From Cymbomonas tetramitiformis (taxonomy: Eukaryota; Chlorophyta; Pyramimonadophyceae; Pyramimonadales; Pyramimonadaceae), in NCBI GenBank assembly GCA_001247695.2, contig LGRX02029303.1, positions 1 through 64,000 of the forward strand: a stretch of 64,000 nucleotides of DNA, written 5' to 3'. This document shows positions 9,996-25,200 of the stretch, piece by piece (the first letter of the stretch is position 1; every line of letters starts with the position of its first letter). Both the position numbers and the translations under genes were made by a program. The notes below the pieces were generated by a model. That model saw nothing but the letters and a program-made list of their open reading frames with translations, searched no databases and was not told the origin of the DNA.

Positions 9996-10226
9996 CTGCA
10001 GAGGAAGCAGGCGGTGGTTATCATTTGTGCCAGAGAAGCCACCAGCGCGCTTAGCAGCATTGTCTGCGAGATGCCATGCATTTGCGATGAGACGTTGCGG
10101 ATATTGCATCGTTTCAATGGGCAGCACACAGTTAGACAGCCAAAAGTTGATCGTCTCCACGTTGCATCGGTAGTACTGCCACATCAACTCTTGCTGACAC
10201 GAATTGGAGATGTCGATCTTTTCCAC
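9996..10226 (-). CDS. DUF3638-family gene, exon 6 (77 codons)
   Basis: The peptide contains NVETINFWLSNCVLP, then YPQRLIANAWHL and GFSGTNDNHRLLPLQ. The INFWL/FP segment followed by GFSGTND is a very characteristic stretch of DUF3638/DUF3645 proteins, lying downstream of the YY-GLS motif. The acceptor is TTTTGCAACCAG before GTGGAAAAG and the donor is CTGCAG|GTACGC. The exon is exactly 231 nt, in phase 0 at both ends, and joins in frame to the exon ending at 11029. The next exon lies left of the window. Confidence 0.85.
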
Positions 10227-13200
10227 CTGGTTGCAAAAGCACCCATAATAGTGCGCATCAGAAAAAAAGTCGTGCTAAACGTTTTTGCACAGGCGGGCTC
10301 GTGCTAAAATGCGCAGACATATGCCGCCGGCAGGCTCATGCTATAACAAATATATACCGTGTAGCAAACAAGTTTTTTGGGTGTGTGGAAACTGTTCATT
10401 TTCACTTCTACAAACGTTCCGTAAGCGTACTACCAGCGTCCCAAGTGCTCTGGTCAGATTTGCATCTGAGCAGTTATTCTGCATATATACTTTTATTTAC
10501 GCTGACAATTTGTTATATATATGTATATATGCTTGTATACAAATGCTTATATGTATGCTTGATCGCTTGGGGACTTTGTGAACATTTACCATCAAAGGTG
10601 TCTACACACAGGTGTGCCCACTCATCACATTTGTGGAAATGAACGGGATATCATCCTTCCATGTTTGTGTTTAGTTGAAATTTTATATATTTTATCCCCC
10701 CGCGGTGGTTGATACCGTCCTGCTTTTCAGGGCCCTATTTTGGGTGCCCCTGTTTCACGTTGCGTGCCCGTAAGTACCGTGGCAGGGTGTATACAATACC
10801 GTGTAGCAAATAATCTATCGACGTTTGATTTCCGCATTTGTGTACTCTCCACCGCACCAGGTATGGGATCACAGTATGTAATACAGAGGCGCCCACTCAA
10901 ACAGCAGGCCCCGGAAAACGTCGGGAGTGGTTTCCACATGAAAACAGACATATGAAAAAGTACGCACTCGTGCACATACCCATGCAGTGTATACGCACGA
11001 CACCAGAAAAGCTACAACGTCCTCTCACCTTGTTGAGCGCAATACGGTCGGTCTCTCGCATACGGTCCTCGCTCAGTGCAAACCATTTGTTATAAATGGC
11101 GCGCTGGGAGTTGTCGCCAAGAGCCAGCAAGGTCTTCAAGGCGGTCTGCATTTCTAGATACGATAGCCCGTCGAAGTAATACGCCAGGCTTGTCAAGATA
11201 ATGGCGCAGTCAGGATGGCCAAACTCCGAACGATGCGAAGGCGTGTCACTCGCGCGGAAAGGCACGGCTAGTTGTTTCCGCTTTGTCTCGCCACGGTCGA
11301 TGCCGTACTCGACGCGGTGTCGCAACATCAGGCAATGCCACAGCACTCCATGCGCCAGCAGCCCGCGCAGCGCCAGCAGATCCTCCATGTACTCATCGCG
11401 CTCTAGTAACTCACGTAGACCGGCATCTTCACATGTAGCATCGCTCACAAACGGTACAATGCGTTCCGTCACCGCACTGCTCACTCTGGACAACCACCAG
11501 AAGCGGTCAGGCGGTCTAGCCAGTAGCTCTCGGATTGCAGCCTCCGACAGTGCATCCACCGCCTGCGGCAGATGCTTGCCATCCAGCAACCTCAGCTCAG
11601 GGAATGCCTCTTTGTACCGGGGGAATGAGCTTCCCCCTCCTGGGTCACCGTGCTCGTCCACCGTGGCACGGCAACCGGCTGTAACCACGGCAGGAGTCTC
11701 CCGCCGCTTGCAGACTCCCTGCTTCGCCAGGATGCCGGCTATTTGCAGGGGGTTGCGATGAATCATGAGCAGCAGAGCGTGTGCCGCTCCCCATCGTGTT
11801 GGCCCCGACGGGAGCGCCATCGGCGTTCCTAGGGCGTATACGAGCTGATACTTATGTCGCATCAACTCGTCGGACTCGTCGAAGAGGTCAATGACCGGCA
11901 GTGCCTCCATCGCAGCAAGCTGATTCCTCACAGCCGAGCGCTCTGCTAGACCCTCCTTGGCGTCACCAGCGGTGCCCTCGTCATGTGATGGTGCTGCGTG
12001 CTGCTGCACGGTCAACTCGAGGCGTTTCAGTTGCAGTGACAGTCGGTGCTCCGGGGCCATGACTAGCACTCCACCAATCTCCCGGCAGTGTTCTACAGTG
12101 CAACACAGAGCACGCGCGTCCGCCTCTTTCAGATCCACGTCGCGATCAAACGGCAAGAGGAAGAGGCGTAAATTGAAGGCGCTACTGCCGCACAAATGGC
12201 GGTGCAGAAAGTCATACGCCTCGTGGATGAGCGCCGATAAAAAGTACATGCGGAGCGTTGCGCCCTGCTGCTGCTCGCCTGCGTCTCGCCGCTGCCGTTG
12301 TTTGCTGAAATGGTGCAATGCGAGCATGGGCAGTATCACTCGCGTCTTACCCTCGCCCATGTTGAGCTGCACCACCGCGTGAGGATGGTCAATGAGATGC
12401 TGTGCTACAGCATATTGCGCAGGCCGGATCTGCAGCCGCCCCTCTGCCTCAAACCCGAGCCACTCCGGGTGCTCTGCAGGCTCCCACGTGCGCTTCGTCT
12501 GCAGCTCGCGCACCATCACCGACTCGGACATTGCCCCCGCTGCTTCGAATACCAGCAGTCGTTGCAGCTTGTCCTCCAGCACACATAGCTGCAGCCACGT
12601 CCGGATGGCCTCCTGCAGCTGCCCCTGTGCAGCTGCAGACAACAATGGATTGTGCATAGCGACCAGTGGAAGATCCCACGCCATGCGCGCCAGTTCAATG
12701 CGGCTGGCAGCAGCAGGGAAATCGTTGGCTAGGCGCCGGAAGCGCAAGCCAGAGGCTCGCCAGTCCGCCTCAGGTAAGTGCTCTAGGTTGCTCCTCAAAT
12801 ATTCCTCGACAGCCACGCGGGCCTGCAGTGTCTCTGTCCGCCACCTAAGCAGGAGGGTGCGAACCGGGGTGCCGTCCGGGCTTTCGCGCAGTACCGCTTG
12901 CGGCAGAGCGTGCCATGCTCTCCAGCTGCTCTCCAGCTCATCGGTCATCTCCGCATGGATTACGCGTGCGTCGCTCTGCCCCATTGCACCATCTGCATCA
13001 ATAGAACATGGTCAACAATACACGCAGCTCAGTATACCAATGATACAGTGCATGTCGTAACGGCACATTGTGCATCCCAATACTAGAGTGCGTGCATGCT
13101 ACGATCGTGATCATATTTAGCTGACTGTAAATTAATCGGTATCATCGCTACATCTGGACTGCAGTGTGCATGACGTATATAGCGGGAATCTGGACAGGCT

Positions 13201-16200
13201 TTGTTGTATCCCGGTAAACACAATGCCACGAGCAACGAGTGGGACGTGTCTCGCACGAGCGAAGTCGGCAACTATTTGATCCAGCGGTCTCAAATTAATA
13301 GGGCACCGGATCACCGCGGAATTTCGGTCACAATTTTCAAGCTCGAATAAGGTGCCGGATCGACGAGGAATTCCTACGAGTCATTATTAGCGGGCTCTGA
13401 GGGGGTACCTTCTTTAGAGTTTATATCGAAATTTATATACTTCGTACACGTAAGTGGCGTGGCAGGTCACAGGGTGTATACAAAAACATATACTTCGTAC
13501 ACAAACAAGAACACCGATGAATTTTTGATTCGGTTGTATCTCATCTCATCTTGACAGTCTCATCTCATCTCACCTCATTTCATATCATCTTCCAGTTTCT
13601 CACCAACCCTTCCTCCTTCTCTTCCCCGCGGCTGAGTGGACGTCTTTCCAGGCTGTCAGGTGCTAGACTGCTGATGCTAGAAAACATCTACCTTTTTCAT
13701 ATTTATCTATTTATTCACTTCTCAAGGTCAATCCTGTGCTGCCCACTGCTGGGCTCGGGCCCGTCACTCCCACTATTATCAACGCCCGCCACTCCCGCCA
13801 TCAACGCCCGCCACTCCCGCCATCAACGCCCGTCACTCCCGTCACGCCCGTCACTCCCGCCATCAACGCCCGTCACTCCCGCCATCAACGCCCGTCACTC
13901 CTGCCATCAACGCCCGTCACTCCCGCCATCAACGCCCGTCACTCCCGCCATCAACGCCCGTCACTCCCGCCATTATCAACGCCCGTCACTCCCGCCGTCA
14001 ACGCCTGTCACTCCCGCCATCAACGCCGTCACTCCCGCCATCAACGCCTGGCTGGGTTGTCCTACTAGCTTGCCCTGCCTTGACGACCAATGCCACCTGC
14101 AGCTGGGTGGCTATAGTGGCGGCCGCAATGCTCACCATGCCACCTGAGCTGCAGTCAGGGCTGTCACTGGGCGTGGCCCCGCCGAGGCCACTGGCAGCTT
14201 CCTCAGCTCCGCCGCCCACTCTAGCACCAACCAGAGCTGCTGATGAGCCCCCCGAGGTCGCGGATGTGCCCACTTGATTGGCCCCCTCTACCACGGGCCC
14301 AGCTTCCAGCTCTCTACCTCAAGCTGCACACCCTCCATTGCCAGTAATACTATCTTGTCTCCTGCCGCACCTTCGCCAGCAGTAGCCCTAGCTGCTCTAC
14401 ATATGTCTACTATCAATAAGACTGCCATATTACCGGTAATTTGGAAATGGCGGTGGGTAATACCAGGTAATTTACCGGTAATACTTTCCATGGTATTACC
14501 AAAGTATTACCGTCTGCACGAAACTACCCAACTTTTGCCTCAGGGCTCTAAATTTGTTTTTTTCAATTTCTATGGATAGGAAGTGATCATATAAATTGTT
14601 TGGATGTGTGTTATATTGCATGCTAAGCCATGAGATCACGTGATAATAAAGCGATATAGTTTACAGAGAAGTGCAGACATAGTGGATTTCAAAAAAATAG
14701 GGTACAATAAGTTTTAGAGTACAATTTGATCAGGTTGGAAGAATGTAACAGAGGCACATATAAGAATATCTGAATACACAAAATACATGTTTGGGAATGG
14801 TATCTTGTAACAAAATCAAATACGAAGAGTATACTAATTCACTGCAGAAGAGCTTCTAGTCTAAGCCAACTTAAGCCTTGCGGATGTAACTGATTGCAAT
14901 TCACGAGAGTATCAATATCAGCATATTGGTCCAAAGATAATTTCGAACCTCGAACCCCTTCACACCACAATATATCATAGTTGTGGCGACCTCGCCTGGG
15001 AGCGTACTTCAACACTTTGCCCAGCGGCTCCCAACCTTCCCTCTCTCGGCGTGCTTTTGAATTGTGATCGCCGCCGATCTGGTCATCGGCTGGTAAAATC
15101 GACGGTAATTTTTTATTGAATTGGTAATTTACCATGGTAATACCGGATTACCATGGTAATTACCATGGTAATACCGGATTACCATGGTAATTACCATGGT
15201 AATCCTTAAGTATGGGAGGTAATTCGATTGTGGGGGTTGGTAATACCAGGTAATTTACCGGTAATTACCCTCCCGGTAATTACCAAGAAAAATTACCCGG
15301 CAGCCTTAACTATCAAATGCCTCTGTGTCTGATACACAAGCATGGTGCATTGCAGTAAACCATAAATTGATGGATCATAGTAGCTGCTCTACATAGCTAT
15401 GCCTCACAATTTAATTACACTCTGGCTTACTACAAAGCGACTGGCTTGCACCAAGCAACAGAGGCATCCGATATTACACGGACCGCGACTTACATGTACA
15501 CCGGGCGATGCTACCGGTGCACACACGCGACGCTTTACCCGGCGCGGGCGGGGCATGCAAGGCTGCAATGACGATTTACGGATGCGAAGTTGTATGGCAC
15601 TGAGATTAATGTATGCGTACTATAATGCACGCAACGTGAAATTGTGGTGACGAGGCGCACCAGGTATATAATGGCGCAAAATGCAATAGGTTCTCGACCG
15701 TATCTGAAACTCGTACCAAATATCACTGAAATAAGTTACCGATAACTATGCTTATATGTATAAACGTATATAATATGTTGCAATGTCTTGGTATCTGGCT
15801 GTATATGTGCACAATATGTAACAAATTTATCCCGAGCGGCACTTTGGACTCCGCTAGTTAGCTTACACACAAACAATACTCTGCCTCACAATGCCACCGT
15901 GCGTGCTATCTTCCAACACTCTGCTGCGTGTTGTTCACACTGCCCGTGAGACCTGTGTGCCACGGCAGTGTGCCGATTGCTCTCTCATCCATAGCCACAA
16001 TGTCTGCTTTCATCCCAGGCATCCAGTGCTTGCGTGCGCTTTGCTGGGGATGGTTTTTGTAGTTAGGGTTTGAACTGTTTTTACTGTTCGCTTTCGTTGG
16101 TACGTCATTCGACTATCTGGAGGACGTGGCTACCGTGACACATTTTTTACATTGCCGTTGGGACGACGCCGACGCTTGGGCTCGGGAGACTGGAGGCCGA

Positions 16201-19200
16201 CGACTGGAAATGGTGGAGGGGACTGGAGCGCCGAGAGCGTCAAGAGCGAAGACGTCGTCGGCTGAAGTAATTCCAGAATCACGCCGGTGGTGAAGCATGG
16301 ACTGCTTCTGGGATTACTGAGGTGTCGTTGTGTTATCCACAGGTAAAAAAACATCGTGACGTGTACTTATTTGTGATTTTATTTGCTGGTTATTTTCCGC
16401 TTCACTGCCAGCGATCTTTATAGCTTCCCTTGATGTGACGGCTGGCGTCAATGTATGGAAGACTTGCGGTGAGGTGATGAAGACAATCGAGACGGAGAAA
16501 TGCAGTAAGTTGGCTGCGTTTTATTCGGAGATTTTTTGCGGTTTTCTTTGAGGATTTTTGTGAAGCAGGCAGAGTTCGATGAAAAGGACGCGAGAATTGT
16601 GGTAACACTGGTGGAGAGACGTACAGATGGCAGTGGGCAGTTGGAAACAGTGGGCACCTAGAGGGGGACCTAGTTAGTTTGTATGATCCGTGCCGTTTGC
16701 GAAACGTGATTGGCAGCACGTATAAAATTACTGTGGACAGACAAGAATGACATGGGCTAGGAACGTGGAATCTCTGTCTTGTTATACGGTTAAGTGGGAA
16801 AACTTACTGATCATATTTTAAACATAGCTACTCCTCAGTCATGGTCTCCCGCTCTCTCTCATCCCAGAATTCTCGCTGGAAAAAAATCGCTGCTTCCCCG
16901 GCGGCTCACGAGCTCGTTGCTCTCAAGATTCTCGGCGCACCACTGCTGCGCTCTCGGCTGCTCCTCAGCTCGCTCGCTGACGGCCCATTGGGACCAATTT
17001 GTTGCCATCCCACGACCTCGAAATCCACCTCCTCGCGCGCACTGAGCAGATCAACATGTGCCGATGGCGCGCTATGCACAACAACTTGCGCCTTTTGCAA
17101 CCGACACACACCACACTGCTAGGATCTCTATCTAGGCCAAAGTACGGACACTGTGTACAACGAAAAACTATCTGTGCGGTCTGGTACCTCGATCACCGGC
17201 ATCTGTGCCGAGCTAGACTTGTGCTGATTAGAAGGAAGTATTCCGACGTTTTGTAATCCGACAAGTCTCTAGCACGACTCAGACGCTCTGAATCGCTGGT
17301 ACCACTCCATGCCATTTCCTCCCCGCGCAACACCCCAATGTGTCGTGAAACAGCTCCAGCGGGGTCATACGTGACTGTGTTCGGGTCATATAGTAGAGGT
17401 CGTCTTTGCGCTGCAATAACCGCAACTATTGCGCGCAATTTGGAATCGTCACAATCATTCAAGAAGTGCTAATGGATGTTAAGCACTCATCAGCCAGACC
17501 TGAGTGACCATAGCTCAGTGGTAGAGCATTCTTTTGACGATACATTCATGCAAGCAAGGGTCCAGGGTTCGATTCCTGCTGTTCACGTCGAAAGAAAAGA
17601 AGACGTGTATGTCGAAAAGAAGCTCGTCGACAAGCAAGGAGCACACAATTGTATACGTATAGGTGTAGAATCACCATGCATACCGATATAGTGTCGTAGT
17701 CTATTTTGCTGATGACCACCACCACCGCGGGAGGTGAAATTGGGTGCGTGCATACTTTGCCTACCATACTTTATCATAATTAGGGGTTGGATGTTTCTTG
17801 GCGGCTTATGCCATAATCAAAATTCTCTATGTATGTACATATAGGGCTTATAGACTCATCTCGGCATGCACATACAGTATGACATATGCACTACGTAATA
17901 AGGTCCAAAATACAGCTATTACATAATTCAACAAAACATCGGCCACCCAGTTATACTAGAAGCTCTTACTATTTTGCCAACATCAGTCGTGTAGACAATT
18001 GCCAAGATGGTGTTGCTCTGTGACGAGTCCGCGAGTTGTGGTCATTTATTTATTTACAAGTAAGCATGGATTTCACTAGCACACTCGGATGCCGTCATCA
18101 TCAGGAAAAAAATAAAAAAAGTGATTTATGGCTCCAGGCTGTGCGCACCGCAGTGTAGTGGAAAATAAAAACATGAAAAATAAAAAATAAGATAAAAAAT
18201 AAAAAGGTGATTTATGGCTCCAGGCTGTGCGCACCGCAGTGTAGTGGAAAATAAAAACATGAAAAATAAAAAATAAGATAAAAAATAAAAAGGTGATTTA
18301 TGGCTCCAGGCTGTGCGCACCGCAGTGTAGTGGAAAGTAAAAAAATAAAAAATAAAAAATAAAAAATAAAATAAAAATAAAAAGGTGATTTATGGCTCCA
18401 GGCTGTGCGCACCGCAGTGTAGTGGAAACTCAGGAACCGTCGTCACGTCTGCTGAGGTGTGCTGTCCCGCATCAGATGCCTCGGAGCCGCATACCCCCCT
18501 AAAGAGTACCAAGGCGCCGAGCGCTGACTCAATTCTGTCAATGAACTCTTTATGCACCGGGGGACGCCTGGCAGCAGCTCGGCCAGGCCCTGGTGTCACC
18601 AGTCGTCCGGGAGGTGAGAATGCGGCGCTTTGCCGGCCGAGGATCTGGCGCTCCTCCTCCGCGGTGAGCCAACAGCGCACACTCCCCTCCCCAGCGCTGC
18701 GCTTCCGCATGTATTCCGCCCCAAGAGTCGACAATTGGTCCGAGGAGCAGAGACGTTCGCGCCCGGCCTCCGCTGCCTGAGGCGTCGTGAAGGGTAGGAA
18801 AGTCAGCCGACTGGCGTTGCACGCCAGCTCGTGGCACAACAAGGGAAGCGCCGCCGATACAGAGGCAGGACGCGCCAAGGTGATGGCGATCTCCCGGAGC
18901 TGGTCGCGCTCCCGCTGAGAGTGCGGACGGTTTCCCCAGCACTGCCGCAACAGCTCGATGGCAATCTCAGCCCCGGTGCGTCCGGTGTCGCCGTCACGGG
19001 GCTCGGGCAGGCCGCACGACGTGGCGGTGTAGAGTGCTGCCAGCTGGAGGCGGTCGGACACATTTGCTGCCTGTAGGTTGCCAAAGCGCGGATGCACGTC
19101 GTACACACACCCCTGGCGTTCATCCCCGCACGTCCCCACCTTGGCAATCCACACCTCTGGTGGCGGTCCGACAGATGATGTTCCGGATGCGTTATCTGAA

Positions 19201-22200
19201 GCTCCCTGGGCGCCGGCTTTGACTACCATCCCCTGTGGCACCAACAGCTTGACATCGGCCTCGGTGACACCTGGCTTCGTGCGCTCCAGCACGAGGTACT
19301 GCTGAAAGCCGAGAAGGGTGTCGGGCAGCTGCTGACACACAGCCAATTGATATCCGTCGTGGTTGCAGGAGGCTAAGATCCCGTCACGAAGCACGAATGA
19401 GAGATTGTACCGTGGAAGCTCAATCCGGAACACATGAGGCTTTAGATTGGGTATTGCCCCCACCGGGCTACTCACTCTGCCATCGTCAGGCTGGGTGTGG
19501 AAATGGATGAAGTCCGCTGGCTCGAAGCTACTCAAAATGTCCACAACCTTGGACGTGTGGAGCACCAGCTTGTCGACGAGGCTCTGCTGGGCGACGTCCC
19601 CCTCGCCATCGTGTTGTGCAGGTCGTGGCAGCAGCTTTGACCAGTGCCGAGAGGTCAGATGAGGGGGCACGACCATGCATGCAAGACTGCCGGAGATGAA
19701 TGCGCGGTGGTCGGTGGAAGGCATGCGCTGTCCGTCTTGGCATTCCCTAACAACACCGCTTGGGGGTGCAGCAGAGTGTGCGGATGTACGAGTTCCCGCG
19801 CCTGACAATATCTGAGACCGGCATGTGCCCTGCGGATCATAGGCGTCCAGTATGCCGATGTAATGCACGGCGTGGTCCATGAAGTGTACCGGGCGAAAAA
19901 CTACGACACCTGCCGTGCGGCAGTACCAGTGGCTGTAGAGAGCGCGCAGACGCAAAGGGAGCTGAGAGCCCCATTGCATCACCCCCTCGGGAGTGCCGTC
20001 AAGGAGATCGGACGCGAGGTTGCCATGATCTGTGTCAATTTCTGTGATGGCGAGCCGCCCTTCACAGTGAAGAAAGGTGTAGAGACGGCCGGCAATCGGC
20101 TGCGTCGTCCGACAAACCCCATCACCCGCCTTGGTTACTTGAAAGTTGCGGGTACCGAAGGTGCGCTGATAAAGTGCATGGTTCAGGATGCCGCTGTCGA
20201 GCTGATGTGGCGGGGATCCGTCAAATAGCACAGCTCCTGTCAACGCATTGCATGTGTAGAGGTGCCCTCCAGATGTAACGGCCTCGTAGCACATGGTCGT
20301 TGGTGACGAATTCATCAGCGGATAATGCGACAGCCGATGATGCGACAGCCGGTGCCAAACTAGCCCCTCTGGTGTGCAGTGAAATATGGCCTTGACTGCT
20401 GTTGTGAGTGCAGTGGAATCGAGCAGCTTGATCAGCTCGAGATGCTTCGTCACCATCACATTGTGACATGCTCGCGCCAGTTTTAATGTTTGACCCTCCT
20501 CCATGTGGCTCTCCCCCAACGCGCGCCCATTGTGAGCCAGGGTGGCAAACCTCAACATAGCGGCCGCGTCCGCTGCGTCGATCTGCAGATTTTGATAGCA
20601 CAGCAGAGCGTGCATGTCGAATATGCACTGCTTCGCATGCAGCGCTGCTTCAGCAGCCGGTGTTGTGGCGGCGGAGATCTGCTCGTCCAGCGCATTGCGC
20701 CACGACTGCAGCATTGCCACAAAGCGTCGTGTGACGGCGCCGCACGGTTTCGACCACGCCGAAAAGTAGCTTGCCAGCTCACTCAGAAGACGCACTGCTG
20801 CTTGGTGCCTCGGGGCCTGCGCGAGCTCCGATGCGAGATCATCCAGCTCATCGCGCATCACGGGTAACAGTGTGCCGGCGGTACAGTCTGTGCGCCACAC
20901 CGGCATGGGGGCGGCTGTGTCCGAGAGTTCCCCGAGCTGATACACCGCCATGCGCACCAGCTCGTGCAATGCGGGATGGCCAAGGGGTAGCAACCGGTCG
21001 TGCAGAGCTGCACACAGCTTACGCAGCTGCTGCAAGGGGTACGCGCGTAGCGCCCCAATAGTGAGGTATTGCGACTTGGTCAGGTTATAGGGCCTCTTGG
21101 CCTGGTCTGCAATTGCAATATTGCCTCGATCGGGCGCTGTGCGCGCGCCCCGCTGTGGCATGGCCCACTGCAGATCACGATGCTCTTGCGGCAGCCGCTC
21201 GGTGTAGTAGAGCGTCATCACCTCTGCAGGCACATCTGCGAATGGGTTAAAGTAGTCCAATGACGGGGAGAAGGCGTCCAGCGAAAAGCCGCCACCACTC
21301 CATCCCATGCAACGGTGCGCCATGAGATCGTCGGGATGCCACACGCCTTGAGATGGCGAAGTGCACATGTCGACGTGGGAAGGGCCTACGTTCTCGGGGA
21401 CGGCGCCGTGCGATAGCAGCAGGACCTTCCCCTGGCTCCCATTTGCTGCCACCAGCGGCGATTTGTGATACTGGCTGCTGTGATGTGTATTATAATATGT
21501 TGCCCAGCATGTTGCAGGCTGCGGACTGATCACGTATTGGTGTATGTCAATTCTATCACCGGCTTCTTGAGACGGCCTGTGACACGTCATGCGGGGCAGG
21601 AGCACTTGCTGTGCCGTGAAGCTCGCTCTCGATAGTAGACGTAACAGTGGCGGCATGTGCAGGAAAAACAGAACTTCCAAGGCTGAGGACTCGGCAGCCG
21701 GCAGCGGCTGATACACCGGTGGCGGAGCCTTTTCAGCTTTCTTGAGGGAGGACTTTGCTTGGAAAATCGTTTGCCTGCTTGCCTCTGCATTTGCCTTGGC
21801 ACGATGTAGTATCTGCAGTTGGGTTTGGACCTTAGCATCCGCTGCAAGGTAGGCAGCACTTTTTCGACGAAGACGATGATCGCCTACTTCTTTGTATGCC
21901 GGAACTACTAAATCCCTGGCGGCTGTTGCCTCAGTCACTTCTTGGCTTGCCTTGTGTACTGCAGCATCTACTTTCGCTTTTGATATCTCGAGCTCGTCAA
22001 TATGTTCTCGCCAGCGCGCCGCGCTAGCTTGCTTGCGCTGCACCTCTTCGAAGTGGCCCTGCTGGCGTGATGACGCGTCCTCCTGTTCCTGCTGCCAGAG
22101 CAGCTGCAGGGTGCGGTCGCTGCGTGCAAAGTCGACTGCCATCGCGAACGTCCCCTTACCACCAGCATCACGCATCGAGAACACAGGCGGCTTATCCCGC

Positions 22201-25200
22201 TGTTGAGTGCTGCAGAAGCGGAGATATGTGCACACTCTCAGTGCAGCGTCCATTGCCTGCTTCTCTCCTAGCACCAGATATTGCAGGTCCTCCCATCTCA
22301 GGGCCACCGCATACTCCTCAACCACGCGATGCGCTTTACAGGTGGCGGCGTGAATGATGCAGAAGGCAATCCAGGTCACCAGCGTCTCCCGACTGCGAAG
22401 CTCCACCTCCATGCGCACATGATGACTCTGATGGCCTGGTGACGAAAGAACTTCGTGGAGCACCAGCCGGTACTGTTCGACAAGGCCATCGAGTGCTTCC
22501 ATCTGGGATGTGTCATCGATACAGGAAGAGGAGGAGGAGGACGACGACGACGTAATATGGTCGATATTCCCCAACGGGGTCAGCTCAAGCTGGAACAATG
22601 TCTGCTCGATACGGTGCAGCACCAGTTGAGCTGCATGCGGATCTTTACCGGTGCGTAGCTTGCGATCTCGAGTCCATGTGAGGAGATCTGCGAACCTTGC
22701 ATTATTGCCACCGGTGCCATTGCCACCAATGCCGCAAAGGGCAACAGGCAGCCATTCTATGCGATCCCAAGCTTGCTGCCTGAGGGTGGCGATGTCAGCA
22801 CCCGACCCTGCGGGCACCAAGCCAGGTGGAAGAAACACGGTTGGATCATGATGCATTGTACGCAGATGTTGCAAGGATGGAAATACGAAGTTGCTAGCGG
22901 CATCTCGGCCGCATCCAGCCAATAACTCGTCTAAGCGATTGCGCACTAGTGTGCACCGTGTTTCACAGGGCACGATATGCTTGCAGCCATCATCCGCAAG
23001 TTGTGCCAGTTGCCGTGCTGCCGACTGGAATATCTTCATACACGCGTTTAAATGGTGCACCTTGATGATAGCGATAGGGAGCGATTCCAAGATATCTAGC
23101 TGTCGTTCCAATAACTCTACATCGAGCAATGCCGTGAATGTTCGAAACAACAGGCTGCAGGACTGCTGGTGTGCTGGTGTTGTCTCGGCATCGTGTTCAA
23201 GCACCGCCTGCAACGATGCAAACCTGCCAGTAACGATGTTGTGATACATATGAAAACGAACACCAGTATAGTAGGATGATTATCATCAGTAGCTTGCAAC
23301 GCGTACTCTCACATATTGTTACAGAACTATATGCACACATTGCAGTGCAACGCAAAACAGTGATATATGACGAAAGTGATATATGCTATGACGAAAGTTT
23401 GCTAATTTTATGAAATGCGAGGATAAAACACGGAAGTATAGTGTGTCGCGTCACTAAGGTGCCACAGCATGCATGCCCAGAGGTAGAATACTCACTCATC
23501 AGCCATGCACATGAACACTATCGCTTTGTAGTAAGCTAGAGTGTAATTAAATGAACACTATACTCTTATGATTGAGAATGCTGTGATATGCATATTTTAC
23601 TTTTTCGTTTTTTGCCCATTGAAAGTGTGCAGATACAGTGAAGCGGTATGGTTCATCTTGCAAAGTGACTGTGAAGTGACCCAGGTCCGTGGACACACAT
23701 AAAGGGTGTATGTACTATATAGTCTGCTGTCAACACATACAAGCCAGTATTGACGCCGAGCGTAAGCAAGAAAATTGGCGCCAATTCCCAGCTCAGGGAG
23801 CATATGCATTCAATTCCCAGGATGTCAGTAGTGGTGATCAGCACGACTTGCATGACGATGTGTGTTTTCTATATACCGTCAGGTGTGGATAGACTGTTGC
23901 CACAGATCACACTCGAGTGCCACTTTGAGGATTTGTTTTTAAAAGGCGTGCATTGCCTAGACGTCGATTTGTCAGCACGTGCATTGTGCGTTGTGCGTAC
24001 GCGGATCACCTCTTACTTCGTATTAGCATGTTACTGGTACTGATGTGTTTCACCCTGTGAATTGCTTTATGTGTGGCCGTGTATAACCCACTCGTGCCGG
24101 CACATGAGTCGTTTTTTTTCTCACGGCGCGGTCTGATTTAATTATTGAATGCCTCGATTGCTTGGTACAAATCATACAATGCGTGGTGGTAAGCCAGAGT
24201 GAATGTCACATATGTATGTATCTTCTACTGACGTGACACATCCTGCGCATTCTCATCCCAGTAGGCATGATATACTGCACTTGGGAAAATATCACATTAT
24301 ATATAGGTCATGGCACGCACGTGACTACGACTGTCTTTAAAACGCCGATACACCAATGCTGGGAGCTGGAGTTCCAATATGCACATAAAGTAAGGAAAAA
24401 CCGTTGGAGCCGCGGAACTGCAAATATAGTCTGTGGCTTTTGGCAGTTTGCTGGAGGTTGTAACCGAACGTGGTGCTGTGGGACGGTGCACTGTCTAACG
24501 TAAGAATGCCCGAACAAGTTCGACGCTACACGTGAGATTGGGTTCACGTCTACTGTCGCGAGAATATAGCAAGGTGTCTTACGTGAAAATGCCTGAAACA
24601 CTTTTACAATAGACGCGAGACGCGGACGGTGGGAATCTTTTTGACGATGAGCACACGGCAAGCTGAACACGTCATAATTATGTGAGTTAAGCCAGAGTTG
24701 ATGTTTGAAATACATATACAACATTGTGTAGTAAAGGATATTGCGGGACAATCATGGGTGTTTCCGATTCTTCTACTGTTGTTACCAATCCATCTTCTGA
24801 CCGTCCGTCTTGGTGGCTCGATGTATAAGAGCCTTCGGCGTCAGTTTGCATTTCAATTTCAACAAGAGTTCTGTAAGCGTACCCTCAGAGTCCCAAGTTC
24901 TGAGAGAGTGTGCATATTGGATATATTATATCAGTATACTTGATATACTTTTGCTAGATTTACTCTTGTGGTAGCGTAAGGACTGCCTTGACCTCGACCT
25001 TCGAGTTTTGTGTGTGATTGGAAGCTGTTGAGGTGTGCCCACTTGCCAATTGTTTTGAGATCATCGGGACCTCATCTAGCCTTGCATATTTGTCGGATAT
25101 ATTTCTTATCCCCCCATGGTGGCTGTTACCATCCTGATGTGTTCCAGGGCCTGCTCTGATGTGGGTGCCCCTGTGGTAGTGTTGTGACCCGTGCGTGGCA

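Noticed and set aside
13551..14147. 198-codon open frame over the 22-bp minisatellite
   Set aside because: The peptide only repeats the minisatellite unit, and a second frame gives a similar repeat.
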